64,000 nucleotides of DNA from Amycolatopsis xylanica (GCF_900107045.1 NZ_FNON01000003.1:124001-188000), one strand, 5' to 3'. Shown: positions 16,493 through 25,011, counted from the first letter of the stretch. The notes: generated by a model not told the origin, from the letters alone. Program-made: numbers and translations.

Positions 16493-17500
16493 CTCGAGCA
16501 CGGCCAGCGCTCCCCCGTCCGGCGCGTTGGACAAGGTGAGCGAGGCGCCGAGCACCTTGGCCTGCCCCATCGCGACGGTCAGGCCGAGCCCGTGCCCGCC
16601 ACCACGGGACCGGGACTCGGTGTGAAAACGCCGCGGCCCGTTCTCCATGAGGTCACGGGGAAAGCCCCGCCCGTGGTCCCGCACCTCGATCCGCCGCCCG
16701 TCGACGACGACCTCGACCGGCGGGCCGCCGTGCCTGGCCACTTCGAGCACGTCTTCGACCAGCGTCTTGAGCACCTCGACGCGATCGCGGACCAGCTCGG
16801 TCGCCTGGGACGGCGGCAGGAGCTCGGCCGCGGTGACCAACCCGGTGACCGGGGTGCGCAACTCGTGCGCGATGTCGGCGGTCACCTGGCGCTCGGTCTC
16901 GATCCTGGCGGTCAGCGCGTCGGCCATCCGGTCGACCGCGGCGCCGAGTGCGGCGACTTCGTCCCGCCCGCGCCCGCTGATCGTCGAGCTCACCCTCGCC
17001 TCGAGATCACCGGCGGCGACCGTGCGGGCGACCCGGGCCGCGACGCGCAGCCGCCTGCTCAGCCCGAACGCGATCAGCACGCCGAGCACGGTGGACAGTG
17101 CCGCGGTGGCGACGCCCGCGACCAGCAGCGTGCGATCGAGCTGGGCGATCGCCTGCCGGTCGGCGGCGAAGGAGGTGTGCACGGACAGCACCCGGCCGTC
17201 GACCTTCATGGCCGCCCACAGGTTCTCGCCACCCGGCTGGAGATACGTGGCACGCCGGTCGCGCAGCGCGGCCTCACGCAGTGGCGCGGGCACCGCGGGG
17301 TCGTCCAATACCGCGCCGAAGGTGACCACCCCGCTGTCCTCGAACGCCTGCGCCGCCGCGCGGACTCTGCTGTCCAGCAGCGAACGCGCCTGATCGACGC
17401 GCGCGTCCTCGGTGATCAGGTGCACCGACACACCGAGCGCACCCGCGCCCACGATTGCGACACCCGCGATGGCGGCGGCGAGCTTGACCGGCAGCAGCAT
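16469..17500 (-). CDS. CseC-like sensor histidine kinase lacking the N-box
   Basis: 343 aa, ATG 2 bases after the response-regulator stop. Two membrane spans (about 5-27 and 125-146) frame an extracellular sensor; HAMP about 147-200; H-box DIAHELRTPVTG with His212. The catalytic domain keeps the D-box VRDHGRGF (Asp275) and the G2 box GGGHGLGL, but the sequence jumps from LVEDVLEVAR to HGGPPVEV at residue 256, just where relatives have about 45-60 further residues ending in the N-box NLLxNAxRH. Loss of that Asn should cripple ATP and magnesium binding. It is the last gene of a lipoprotein / regulator / kinase operon as in CseABC. Confidence 0.8.
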   Translation of the reverse strand: MLLPVKLAAAIAGVAIVGAGALGVSVHLITEDARVDQARSLLDSRVRAAAQAFEDSGVVTFGAVLDDPAVPAPLREAALRDRRATYLQPGGENLWAAMKVDGRVLSVHTSFAADRQAIAQLDRTLLVAGVATAALSTVLGVLIAFGLSRRLRVAARVARTVAAGDLEARVSSTISGRGRDEVAALGAAVDRMADALTARIETERQVTADIAHELRTPVTGLVTAAELLPPSQATELVRDRVEVLKTLVEDVLEVARHGGPPVEVVVDGRRIEVRDHGRGFPRDLMENGPRRFHTESRSRGGGHGLGLTVAMGQAKVLGASLTLSNAPDGGALAVLELPHVPLS

Positions 17501-17502
17501 CC

Positions 17503-18177
17503 TCAGCGCCGCAGCTTGTAACCGAAACCGCGCACGGTCTCCAAGCGGTCCTTGCCGATCTTGTTGCGCAGGCGCTGCACATGCACGTCGACGACCCGGG
17601 TGTCGCCGCCGTACTGGTAGTCCCACACCCGGTCGAGCAGCGTGTCCCGGCTGAGCACGACGCCCGGTTCGGCGGCGAACTCCAGCAGCAGCCGCAGCTC
17701 GGTCGGGGTCAGCTCGAGCCTGCGTCCGTCCCGGCGGACCTCGAGCGCGGCGGGGTCGACGGTGAGATCGCCGAACACCCGCACCGGATCGGCTTCCGGG
17801 GCGGGCGCCGCGCGGCGCATCACCGCGCGGATGCGGGCGACCAGCACGGTGGTCTCGAACGGCTTGATCACGTAGTCGTCGGCGCCTGCCTCGAGCGCGT
17901 TGACCACGTCGACCGCGTCACCGCGCGCGGAGATCATCAGCACCGGGACCTGGCCCGCCTCCCGGATGCGGCGGCACAGGCTGACTCCGTCGAGTTCGGG
18001 CAGCATCACGTCCAGCAGCGCGACATCCGGCCGCTCTTCGTGGAACGCGGCCAGCCCGGCGAGCCCGTCGGCCGCGACCCGGACGTCCAGCCCGTGCCGC
18101 CGCAACGCGAGCTGGGTGGCCACCCTGATCACGTCGTCGTCCTCGACCAGCAGCACCCGCGGCGATCGCTCGCTCAA
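17503..18177 (-). CDS. OmpR-family response regulator (CseB-like)
   Basis: 224 aa from TTG at 18177, chosen because GGGGAGGGG stands just before it; GTG at 18195, overlapping the lipoprotein stop, would add 6 residues. Receiver domain with VLLVEDDDVIR (acidic pair), DVALLDVMLPELDG (phospho-acceptor Asp), ISARG and YVIKPF (Lys), then a winged helix with RRLELTPTELRLLLEF and TRVVDVHVQRLRNKIG. Cytoplasmic partner of the adjacent kinase. The order lipoprotein, regulator, kinase is that of the Streptomyces cell-envelope-stress genes cseA-cseB-cseC, but no sigE gene is adjacent. Confidence 0.9.
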   Translation of the reverse strand: MSERSPRVLLVEDDDVIRVATQLALRRHGLDVRVAADGLAGLAAFHEERPDVALLDVMLPELDGVSLCRRIREAGQVPVLMISARGDAVDVVNALEAGADDYVIKPFETTVLVARIRAVMRRAAPAPEADPVRVFGDLTVDPAALEVRRDGRRLELTPTELRLLLEFAAEPGVVLSRDTLLDRVWDYQYGGDTRVVDVHVQRLRNKIGKDRLETVRGFGYKLRR

Positions 18178-18191
18178 AGACCCCTCCCCGC

Positions 18192-18749
18192 TCACCACGT
18201 GTTCGGCACCAGTCCTGGCTGGGCGCCGGTCAGGCTCACCTCGACGAACCGGCCCCGCTCCCAGTGCAGGCCGATGATCTCCTCGGCCACCGGCGGCTCG
18301 TCGAAGTCGCCGGGCCTGAACAGTTCCCGGTTCAGCACGAGCTGACCATTCTCCACGGTGACCGAAAAATCGGCGCCGTGATAAGCCCACAGCTGCCGGA
18401 CCGCTCCACTTTGGACGCCGTAAACGTAGGCGGCCATCGTTCCCCTGCCGGTGCCGCTGTCGATCGACACCCGCAGCTCCTCCACGTCGTCGCCGGTGAG
18501 GTCGGCGTACACCGTCTGATCGAGGCCGCAACCCCTTGCGCAGTCCCGGATCGCGGTCTTCACCTCGGCGCGCACCAGCGGGTCGGCCAGCAGCAGCTCG
18601 CGCACGTTGAGCCTGCGCAGGTCCGGGCCGCGCGAGAGCCCGGAGTGCGACGCGGTCGGCGCCGGTCCCTCATCGCGCAGCGGCTCCCTGGCGCACCCGG
18701 CCAGCAGGCACAGCGCGGTCAAGGCCGCCACGCCACCCCATGCGGGCAT
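18192..18749 (-). CDS. lipoprotein (CseA-like position)
   Basis: 185 aa; ATG at 18749 behind AGGAGGCCGG. A signal peptide ends in the lipobox LLAGC, so the mature protein is lipid-anchored outside. The domain has a Cys pair (DCARGCG) and a beta-rich pattern with YADLTGDDVEELRVSID. Sequence similarity to CseA cannot be judged by eye; the call rests on the lipoprotein signal and the order of genes. In Streptomyces CseA restrains signalling by the envelope-stress system. Confidence 0.7.
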   Translation of the reverse strand: MPAWGGVAALTALCLLAGCAREPLRDEGPAPTASHSGLSRGPDLRRLNVRELLLADPLVRAEVKTAIRDCARGCGLDQTVYADLTGDDVEELRVSIDSGTGRGTMAAYVYGVQSGAVRQLWAYHGADFSVTVENGQLVLNRELFRPGDFDEPPVAEEIIGLHWERGRFVEVSLTGAQPGLVPNTW

Positions 18750-18804
18750 CCGGCCTCCTGAAATCGTGTCGCGCACCGAAATCGACCTTAGCCGCACGCA
18801 CAAA

Positions 18805-18835
18805 TGAGTGGGGCGGCACAAGGCCGCCCCACTCA
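18805..18835. terminator. hairpin between lipoprotein promoter and protease gene end
   Basis: TGAGTGGGGCGGC / GCCGCCCCACTCA arms (13 bases), 5-base loop. It lies 14 bases beyond the stop of the leftward serine protease gene. Confidence 0.7.
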
Positions 18836-18849
18836 CCGGCGAAGCTCGG

Positions 18850-19695
18850 TCAGCGGCGCTGGCCTTCGGAGCCGTCGCCGAGCTGCTTCTTGATGTCCTC
18901 GAGGTAGGTGGACACGCGCGAGTACACGCCGTACTTACCAGGCTGGGCGCAACCCTCGCCCCACGAGACGATGCCGATCAGCTTGCCGCCGGAGCCGACC
19001 AGCGGTCCGCCGGAGTCGCCCTGGCAGGTGTCCTTGCCACCTTCCTGGACACCGGCGCAGACGTGCGCCTCCGCCACGTAGCCATCGGGGTAAGCCGTCT
19101 TGCAGGCTTCGTCGGAAGTGACCGGCAGCGTGACCTTCTTCAAGGTGTCCGAGGGCTCTCCGTTGTCGGAAGTCAGGCCCCAGCCCAAAGCGACGGCCTC
19201 GGCGCCGGGCGTGTAGCCCTCGTCCGAGGTGTCGGCCAGCTCCATCGGCTTCGCGTCGCTGTCACCCTCGAGGGTCAGCACCGACACGTCGGCCGTGGTC
19301 TTGTCGGCGTCGTACTGCTCGTGCACCCAGATGGCCTTGACCTTGAGTACCTGACCCTCCTCAGTGGACAGTTTGGTGCGGCCGATCGCGACCTGGACCT
19401 GATCCGGCCGGTCCTTGATGTCCACGGTGCAGTGTGCGGCCGTGACGACCTTGTTCTTGGCGGCCAGTGTGCCACCGCAGAACTGGCCGCGGGTGTCCTG
19501 CAGCCGCTGCCCGTCAGCGCTCAGCAACGCCACCACGAAAGGATTTTCCTGCGTGGTGGTGTCCTCGCCGCCGACCACGAACGGGGTGACCGGCGGCGGC
19601 GCGGCGGCGGCCGTGGCCGCCGTGGTGGCGACCGAGGCCGCCGCCACCGCGACGACACCGGCCAGCAGCGCGAAACGGCGCGAACCCTTCGACAT
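18850..19695 (-). CDS. secreted trypsin-like serine protease (S1)
   Basis: 281 aa, ATG behind GAAGGAG. Signal peptide (LLAGVVAVAAASVATTAATA) and a short propeptide up to PFVVGGEDTT, whose V-V-G-G resembles the zymogen activation site. Catalytic His in VVTAAHCTVD, Asp in TTADVSVLTL, Ser in CQGDSGGPLVG. Asp six residues before the Ser (KDTCQGDSGG) gives a trypsin S1 pocket, so cleavage after Arg or Lys is expected. Six cysteines pair as in trypsins. Divergent from a second S1 protease at 19945; the 250-base gap between them should hold both promoters. Confidence 0.92.
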   Translation of the reverse strand: MSKGSRRFALLAGVVAVAAASVATTAATAAAAPPPVTPFVVGGEDTTTQENPFVVALLSADGQRLQDTRGQFCGGTLAAKNKVVTAAHCTVDIKDRPDQVQVAIGRTKLSTEEGQVLKVKAIWVHEQYDADKTTADVSVLTLEGDSDAKPMELADTSDEGYTPGAEAVALGWGLTSDNGEPSDTLKKVTLPVTSDEACKTAYPDGYVAEAHVCAGVQEGGKDTCQGDSGGPLVGSGGKLIGIVSWGEGCAQPGKYGVYSRVSTYLEDIKKQLGDGSEGQRR

Positions 19696-19944
19696 GTCGA
19701 ACTCCTTCTCGTCGTTGCCCGCGAGCGGAAGGCTCTGGGGCCACGTCGAGAAGTACTGGTGGCACCGAGGCCGCAACCAGCAGCTTTCGGAGGAGCCGGT
19801 TCATCCGGAGGGATGACGAAGCCACGACGGGCCGCGATGTCATCCCATTGATTGACCGGCGCCCTACCCCGGTGGGTGTCACTCAGAGGTCAGACATTCC
19901 TACCTTCCGTGATGTCCCACTCGGGGGCCTGGAAGGAGCACACA

Positions 19945-20727
19945 ATGAAGGCACGTCTCGTGGCCGCCGGTCTGGCCGCGCTCGCCGCCTGCGGCATCGC
20001 CGTGGCAGGCACCGTCCCGGCGGGCGCCGACCCGATCACCAACATCGTCGGCGGCCAGCCGGCGGACCAGGTCTACTCGTTCATGGTTTCCCTGCAGTCC
20101 AACGGCAGTCACTTCTGCGGGGGATCACTCATCAGCGAGGAGTGGGTGCTCACCGCCGCGCACTGCGTGGTGGACACCGAGCCGGACGCGGTGAAGCTGC
20201 GCATCGGCACCAAAACCTGGGCCAGTGGCGGCGAAGAGGCCGAGGCCGAGTCGATCAAGGTGCACCCTGACTACGACGGCCAGAAGCCCGGCGCGGACAT
20301 CGCGCTGATCAAGCTCAAAGCGAAGGCCACCTCGACGCCGATCAAGATCGCCGACAAGGCCGGGCCCGGCACCGAGTCACGGATCATCGGCTGGGGCCAG
20401 ACCTGCCCGACCCCGAGCTGCGGCGACGTCCCCGACGAGCTGCAGCAGCTCGACACCAAGGTGATCGAGCCAGGCCAGTGCACCGACATCGATGGCGCCG
20501 TCGAATTGTGCACGGACAACCCGAACCGGAATTCGGGCGCCTGCTACGGCGATTCCGGCGGTCCGCAGATCGTCAAGAACGGGGACGAGTGGCTGCTCAT
20601 CGGTGACACCAGCCGCACCGGCAACAACGACCCCACCTGTGCGACCGGACCGTCCATCTACACCTCGGTGGTGGCTTACCAGAGCTGGATAGGCCAGACT
20701 ACCGGAGGCGAAAGCGAAAGCCGCTGA
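19945..20727 (+). CDS. secreted S1-family serine protease, non-trypsin specificity
   Basis: 260 aa, ATG behind GGAAGGAGCACACA. Signal peptide to about residue 30 (AACGIAVAGTVPAGA), mature start near ITNIVGGQPAD. Triad: LTAAHCVVD, GADIALIKL, CYGDSGGPQIV. The residue at the bottom of the S1 pocket is Gly (SGACYGDSGG), not Asp, so it should prefer larger uncharged residues rather than Arg or Lys. It forms a divergent pair with the trypsin-like gene, perhaps a complementary degradative set. A strong terminator follows. Confidence 0.92.
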   Translation: MKARLVAAGLAALAACGIAVAGTVPAGADPITNIVGGQPADQVYSFMVSLQSNGSHFCGGSLISEEWVLTAAHCVVDTEPDAVKLRIGTKTWASGGEEAEAESIKVHPDYDGQKPGADIALIKLKAKATSTPIKIADKAGPGTESRIIGWGQTCPTPSCGDVPDELQQLDTKVIEPGQCTDIDGAVELCTDNPNRNSGACYGDSGGPQIVKNGDEWLLIGDTSRTGNNDPTCATGPSIYTSVVAYQSWIGQTTGGESESR

Positions 20728-20743
20728 CGTGATCGGTTCCGCT

Positions 20744-20786
20744 CGCCGCGCCGACACGGTCCACAAAGGACTGTGTCGGCGCGGCG
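20744..20786. terminator. terminator after serine protease gene
   Basis: CGCCGCGCCGACAC...GTCC / GGAC...GTGTCGGCGCGGCG hairpin with nearly perfect 19-base arms and loop ACAAA, 17 bases beyond the protease stop and 40 bases before the kinase gene. Confidence 0.7.
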
Positions 20787-20825
20787 CGCAAGCACGCCGG
20801 GCGCTTCACCGCAAGGGCAGAAGGT

Positions 20826-21986
20826 ATGAACATGGGTGCGATGCCGTTCCCGGCGGGCAAGTTCGGCAGGCTGCGCCGGTTCCGGGTGCCCGCCGAAGTG
20901 CTGGCCGTGCTCACGCTGATCGTGCTGGGCATGATCGGCGTCCGGTCCGGGTTCGACGAATACGGCTACCCGGAACCGGTCGCGGTGGCGGTGTGGCTGG
21001 CCGGTCCGCTGTCGCTGCTGCTGCGCCGGGGCGCGCCGTTCGCGGTCTTGATCGTCGCGCTCATCTTCCCCAAGGCGGCCGAGCTGATCGATCCGGCGCT
21101 GCAGAACGGAAACGTGACCGGGACGCTGACCGCGTTCGTCGCCGTGGGATCGGCGGGCTATTACGCGCGCTGGCCGTTCCTGGCCTTGGTGCTCGCCTTA
21201 CTGATGACCTGGATTCCCATGCTGGTCGCGCATCTGGAGATGCTGCCGCCGATCGGCGATTTCGTGTATCACGGCACGCTGATGGTGCTGGCCTGGCTGG
21301 TGGGGCACAGCGTCAAGATCGGCGCGTTACGGGCGCAATTGTCACAACAGCGGGCGGCGGCGTCGATGGCGGAAGAACGGGTGCGGATCGCGCGCGAGCT
21401 GCACGACGTGGTGGCGCACAGCATCAGCGTGATGACCTTGCACGCCGGTGGCGCCCGCCGCCTGCTGCGGTCCGACCAGCGGGCCGAGCACGACGCTCTC
21501 GAGGTGGTCGAACAGACCGGAAGGCAAGCGCAGGAAGAAATGCAGCGAGTGCTGCAGCTGCTGCGCACCCCGCTGGACGAGCCGCCGGTCGACGTGCCCC
21601 GGCTCACGGACGCGGCGGAACTGCTGCGCCCCGCGTGCGCCGCCGGGCTGACCGCGCGGCTGCACGTGATCGGCGAACCCCGCGCACTGGAGCCGGGCGT
21701 GGACCTTTCGTGCTACCGGATTCTTCAGGAGGCTTTGACCAACGTGCTCAAACACGCCAAGGCGACCAGGGTCGACGCGACGATTCACTATGAACCGCGC
21801 GCGATGCGCCTGGAGATCACCGACGACGGATCCGCGGCGAGCGGCAAGCCGTGCGGCACCGGGCACGGCCTGATCGGCATGCGTGAGAGAGCCGCGCTCT
21901 ACGGCGGAACACTCGAGGCCGGTCCCTTGCCCGAGCGCGGTTTCCGCATCACCGCCACCATTCCGACGGCGGGTCCGGCGCGGTGA
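20826..21986 (+). CDS. NarL-family sensor histidine kinase
   Basis: 386 aa from ATG 20826 (ATG 20832 is better spaced from AGAAGG). About five to six membrane helices in residues 20-170 (VLAVLTLIVLGMIGV, PFAVLIVALIFP, LALVLALLMTWIPML, LMVLAWLVGH), then HisKA_3 with RIARELHDVVAHSISVM (phospho-acceptor His) and a HATPase domain with RILQEALTNVLKHA (N-box), LEITDDGS and GHGLIGMRERA. The sensing part lies in the membrane, as in many actinomycete kinases for envelope or antibiotic stress. It overlaps the response-regulator gene by GTGA. Confidence 0.9.
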   Translation: MNMGAMPFPAGKFGRLRRFRVPAEVLAVLTLIVLGMIGVRSGFDEYGYPEPVAVAVWLAGPLSLLLRRGAPFAVLIVALIFPKAAELIDPALQNGNVTGTLTAFVAVGSAGYYARWPFLALVLALLMTWIPMLVAHLEMLPPIGDFVYHGTLMVLAWLVGHSVKIGALRAQLSQQRAAASMAEERVRIARELHDVVAHSISVMTLHAGGARRLLRSDQRAEHDALEVVEQTGRQAQEEMQRVLQLLRTPLDEPPVDVPRLTDAAELLRPACAAGLTARLHVIGEPRALEPGVDLSCYRILQEALTNVLKHAKATRVDATIHYEPRAMRLEITDDGSAASGKPCGTGHGLIGMRERAALYGGTLEAGPLPERGFRITATIPTAGPAR

Positions 21987-22645
21987 CCATCCGGATACTG
22001 CTCGCCGACGATCAGCCGCTGATCCGCGCCGGATTCCGGCTGATCCTCGCGGGCGAACCCGATATCGAGGTGGTCGGCGAGGCCACCACCGGCGTCGAAG
22101 CGGTCGAGCAGGCGCAACTGACCCAGCCGGACGTGACGCTGATGGACGTGCGGATGCCGGAGCTCGACGGCATCGAGGCGACCCGGCAGCTGTGCGCGCT
22201 GCGGCCGGAGCCGACCAGGGTGATCGTGCTGACCACCTTCGACGTGGACGCGTACGTGTACGAGGCGCTGCGCGCGGGTGCGAGCGGTTTCCTGTTGAAG
22301 AAGGCGCCACCGGAGGAATTGGTGCGCGCCATCCGCCTGGTGGCCGGTGGCCGGGCGTTGCTGGATCCGGCGGTGACTCTGCGGGTGATCGAAGAGTTCG
22401 CCAAGACGCCCAGCGCGACACCGGAGCCACCCGCCGAACTGGCCACGCTGACCGAGCGCGAGCACGAGGTGCTGGTGCTGCTCGCCGATGGGTTGTCCAA
22501 CGCGGAACTGGCGTCGCGGCTGTTCCTGTCCGAGGCGACCGTCAAGACGCACCTGTCCCGGATGCTGGCCAAACTCGGGCTGAGAGACAGGGTCCAGGCG
22601 GCCATCTACGCCTACGAGCACGCGGGCGGGCGCCCGAGCCGGTGA
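21983..22645 (+). CDS. NarL/LuxR-family response regulator
   Basis: 220 aa, GTG overlapping the kinase stop. Receiver with ILLADDQPLIRAGF, TLMDVRMPELDG (Asp acceptor), VLTTFD and FLLKKAPPEEL; C-terminal LuxR helix-turn-helix LTEREHEVLVLLADGLSNAE and LSEATVKTHLSRMLAKLGL. Cognate partner of the kinase. Convergent with a TetR gene, with a terminator-like palindrome between. Confidence 0.95.
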   Translation: MTIRILLADDQPLIRAGFRLILAGEPDIEVVGEATTGVEAVEQAQLTQPDVTLMDVRMPELDGIEATRQLCALRPEPTRVIVLTTFDVDAYVYEALRAGASGFLLKKAPPEELVRAIRLVAGGRALLDPAVTLRVIEEFAKTPSATPEPPAELATLTEREHEVLVLLADGLSNAELASRLFLSEATVKTHLSRMLAKLGLRDRVQAAIYAYEHAGGRPSR

Positions 22646-22646
22646 G

Positions 22647-22671
22647 TCCACTGTGGACATTCCACAGTGGA
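22647..22671. terminator. short hairpin between convergent genes
   Basis: TCCACTGTGGA, CAT, TCCACAGTGGA: 11-base arms, 3-base loop, 1 base after the response-regulator stop and 3 bases before the TetR stop. Bidirectional terminator by position. Confidence 0.65.
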
Positions 22672-22674
22672 TTG

Positions 22675-23259
22675 TCAGTGGCCGCCGAGTTCGACGGCGA
22701 TCGCGCCGCGGAGCAGGTCCTGCGCCCGCTCGATGGTCATCGAGCCGCTGAGCCAGCGTTCGCTGAGACCCTCGACCAGTGCGGTGAGCCGCTCGGCGGC
22801 ATCGGCGGGAGCGCAGTCGAGCTTGGCCAGCCCGGCCGCCTCGGCCCGCTCGATGATCTCCGCGACCTCGGTGACCCAGGTGCGGGTCGATTCCCCGAGC
22901 GGGACGCGCAGCGATTCGTCGAACACCGCGCTCGCCCGCAGTTCACCCCAGGCCACGCTGTTCTCGCGCGTCGCCTGGTCATCCTGGATCTCGTGCAGCA
23001 GCACCAGTTCCAGTTCCTCGCGCGGGTTGGCGGCTTCGGCCGCCGCCCGCGTGGTGTAGCCGCCCGCCAGCTCGTTGACGTGCTCCAGGGTCTGGCGTAG
23101 CAGCCCGGCGCGATCCTGGAAGTGGTAGTAGATCAAGGCCGTCGAAACCCCGGCCTCGGTCGCGAGCTCCTCGACCCGCAACCCCCGCACGCCGGTCCGG
23201 GCGATCACCCGCACGGCCGCCGCCAAGATCAACCTTTGCCGCTCAGACACGAGACTCAC
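22675..23259 (-). CDS. TetR-family regulator, partner of exported deiminase
   Basis: 194 aa. DNA-binding domain RQRLILAAAVRVIARTG, VEELATEAGVSTALIYYHFQ, DRAGLLRQTLEHV; helical effector domain with AWGELRASAVFDESLR and ALVEGLSERWLSGSM. It is a close paralogue of the TetR at 35761 (VWGELRGAAVFDEGLR, ALVEGLSNRWLARLM), and both are divergent from a deiminase gene, so the regulator/deiminase pair appears duplicated. It probably represses the deiminase gene at 23368 and itself. GTG at 23259 or 23250 may be the start. Confidence 0.88.
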   Translation of the reverse strand: MSLVSERQRLILAAAVRVIARTGVRGLRVEELATEAGVSTALIYYHFQDRAGLLRQTLEHVNELAGGYTTRAAAEAANPREELELVLLHEIQDDQATRENSVAWGELRASAVFDESLRVPLGESTRTWVTEVAEIIERAEAAGLAKLDCAPADAAERLTALVEGLSERWLSGSMTIERAQDLLRGAIAVELGGH

Positions 23260-23367
23260 AGTAGTCCAGCGGCCCCGAACAGCCCGCTAAAGGATGACAA
23301 CGCCCGGTTCGCGAGCGGCCCGCCAGTGCCGCAGTATGGCGGTAAGCACGCCATCTGGAGGTCCACA

Positions 23368-24531
23368 TTGTCCGCCTACAGGTCCTCCCCGATGTCCCGC
23401 CGGACCGCGCTGCGCTCCGCCGCCGGGGTCGCCGCTCTGGCCACCGGCGCCGCGGCCTGTTCGAGCCCGCCGGAAGAACCGACGGCGCCGAGCGGTTCAC
23501 CCGCGGCCCCGGCGGCGGCCGAACGCAGGTTCGGCGCGGAGTGGGAACCGCAGGCACGCACCTTCATGTCCTGGCCGACCTCCGCGATCTGGCAGGAGCA
23601 GATCGGCGCGGTCCAGCGTGACATCGCCGGGCTCGCACGGGCGATCCGGGCTCATCAGCCGGTGGTGATGTTCGCCCAGCCGGAGCTGGCCGACGAGGCG
23701 CGCAACGCCTGCGGCGGCGAGGTCGAGATCGTGCCGATCCCGGTGGACGACCTGTGGGCCCGCGACACCTTGCCCGTCTTCGTCGAGGAGGCGGGCAAGC
23801 TCAGGGGCGTCAACTTCAACTTCAGCGGCTGGGGCGGCAAGCAGACCCCGCGCGACAAGGACTCCACCGCGGCGGCGGCACTGCTGGAGAAGTACGGCAT
23901 CCCCGCCGTGCGGACCTGGCTCGTCGCCGAGGGCGGCTCGTTCGAGACCGACGGCAAGGGCACGCTGCTGGTCACCGAAAGCTCGGTCGTGAACGACAAC
24001 CGCAACCCCGGCAAGACCCGCGACCAGATCGAGGCCGAGCTCAAGACCGCACTCGGGGTCCGCAAGGTCATCTGGTTCGAAGGTGTCCGTGGCAAGGACA
24101 TCACCGACGCCCACGTCGACTGCCTGGTGCGCTTCGCCGCCCCCGGCGTGGTCCTGCTCGACCGCGCGTTCCCCGGCGGCGAACCCGATCACTGGTCGCG
24201 CTCGGCCGATCAGGCCAAGCAGGTGCTGGACGGCGGCACCGACGCGCAGGGAAACCCGTTCAAGGTCATCGACCTCGTGCAGCCCGACCCGGACAAGATC
24301 ACCGGCCGCGGCGACGCGTTCGTCTCCACGTACCTCAACTTCTACGTCACCAACAAGGCCGTGTTCCTCCCGAAGTTCGGCGACGCCGCCGCCGATGAGA
24401 AGGCGGCCCAGGTCATGCGGGACACCTTCCCCGGCCGGGAGATCGTCGCGGTCTCGATCGACGGCATCGCGGCGGGCGGCGGCGGCATCCACTGCGCCAC
24501 CCACGACCAGCCCGACCTACCCGCTCAGTAG
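23368..24531 (+). CDS. agmatine/peptidylarginine deiminase family protein, Tat lipoprotein
   Basis: 387 aa from TTG at 23368 with GGAGG 6 bases before. MSRRTALRSAAG is a twin-arginine signal followed by a lipobox-like ATGAAAC, so it is exported folded and lipid-anchored. Deiminase (PPAD/AguA) fold: WPTSAIW, VDDLWARDTLPVF (Asp of the guanidine site), NFSGWGGK, AEGGSFETDG (Glu), DITDAHVD (catalytic His and Asp) and GGGGIHCATHDQP (catalytic Cys376). It should convert a guanidino group to a ureido group with release of ammonia, on agmatine, arginine or a peptide. Stop TAG directly abuts a class A hairpin. Confidence 0.88.
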   Translation: MSAYRSSPMSRRTALRSAAGVAALATGAAACSSPPEEPTAPSGSPAAPAAAERRFGAEWEPQARTFMSWPTSAIWQEQIGAVQRDIAGLARAIRAHQPVVMFAQPELADEARNACGGEVEIVPIPVDDLWARDTLPVFVEEAGKLRGVNFNFSGWGGKQTPRDKDSTAAAALLEKYGIPAVRTWLVAEGGSFETDGKGTLLVTESSVVNDNRNPGKTRDQIEAELKTALGVRKVIWFEGVRGKDITDAHVDCLVRFAAPGVVLLDRAFPGGEPDHWSRSADQAKQVLDGGTDAQGNPFKVIDLVQPDPDKITGRGDAFVSTYLNFYVTNKAVFLPKFGDAAADEKAAQVMRDTFPGREIVAVSIDGIAAGGGGIHCATHDQPDLPAQ

Positions 24532-24577
24532 GTCGTGAGTGTTCCGGCCGGTTCTAACCGGCCGGAACACTCACGAC
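24532..24577. terminator. class A hairpin after exported deiminase gene
   Basis: Perfect 22-base arms, GTCGTGAGTGTTCCGGCC..., here with loop CT (GGTTCTAACC), starting one base after the TAG stop at 24529-24531. Sits at the left edge of a gene-free convergent region. Confidence 0.7.
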
Positions 24578-24638
24578 CCCAGCGCTCGCCAGGAGCGCGG
24601 CTGCCGCTGGCAGCGCGGCCTGGGCGCGGCCGCCGCTG

Positions 24639-24894
24639 GGTGAGGGCCTCCCTCACCCAGCTCGGGTTGGTGAGGGCCTCCCTCACCCAGCTCGGGTTAG
24701 TGAGGGCCTCCCTCACCCGGCTCAGGTTGGTGAGGGCCTCCCTCACCCGGTTCGGGTTGGTGAGGGCCTCCCTCACCCAGATATGCGGGTCAGGGCCTCC
24801 CTCACCCGGTTCGAGTTAGTGAGGGCCTCCCCCACCCAGATATGCGGGTCAGGGCCTCCCTCACCCAGCTGCTTGGGTGAGGGAGGCCCTCACC
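24639..24894. repeat. class C palindrome array (8 direct + 1 inverted unit, 30-bp period)
   Basis: Nine copies of GGTGAGGG-CCT-CCCTCACC or one-base variants, starting at 24639, 24669, 24699, 24729, 24759, 24788, 24818, 24847 and 24876. The first five are spaced exactly 30 bp with spacers like CAGCTCGGGTT. The last copy has the reverse-complement centre AGG. Lies between convergent deiminase genes. Confidence 0.88.
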
Positions 24895-24930
24895 AAATCG
24901 GGCTCGCGCAAGGGGCCTGCGTGAGGTGGG

Positions 24931-24976
24931 GTCGTGCGCGTTGCGGGCGGTTAGAACCGCCCGCAACGCGCACGAC
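24931..24976. repeat. class D long hairpin, second copy
   Basis: Same arms as 12947-12992 (GTCGTGCGCGTTGCGG...) with 22-base perfect stem around GGTTAGAACC. Part of the inverted duplication 24874-25161. Confidence 0.8.
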
Positions 24977-25011
24977 CCCACGCATACCGAGGCCTTTCAC
25001 AAGCTGGGTTG

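Noticed and set aside
18192..20727. A sigE gene completing a full sigE-cseABC locus
   Set aside because: No sigma-factor gene lies next to the lipoprotein; the upstream neighbours are serine proteases.
24639..24894. CRISPR array
   Set aside because: Period 30 bp is regular, but the repeats are 19-bp palindromes, spacers are only about 11 bp and alike, and no cas genes are near.
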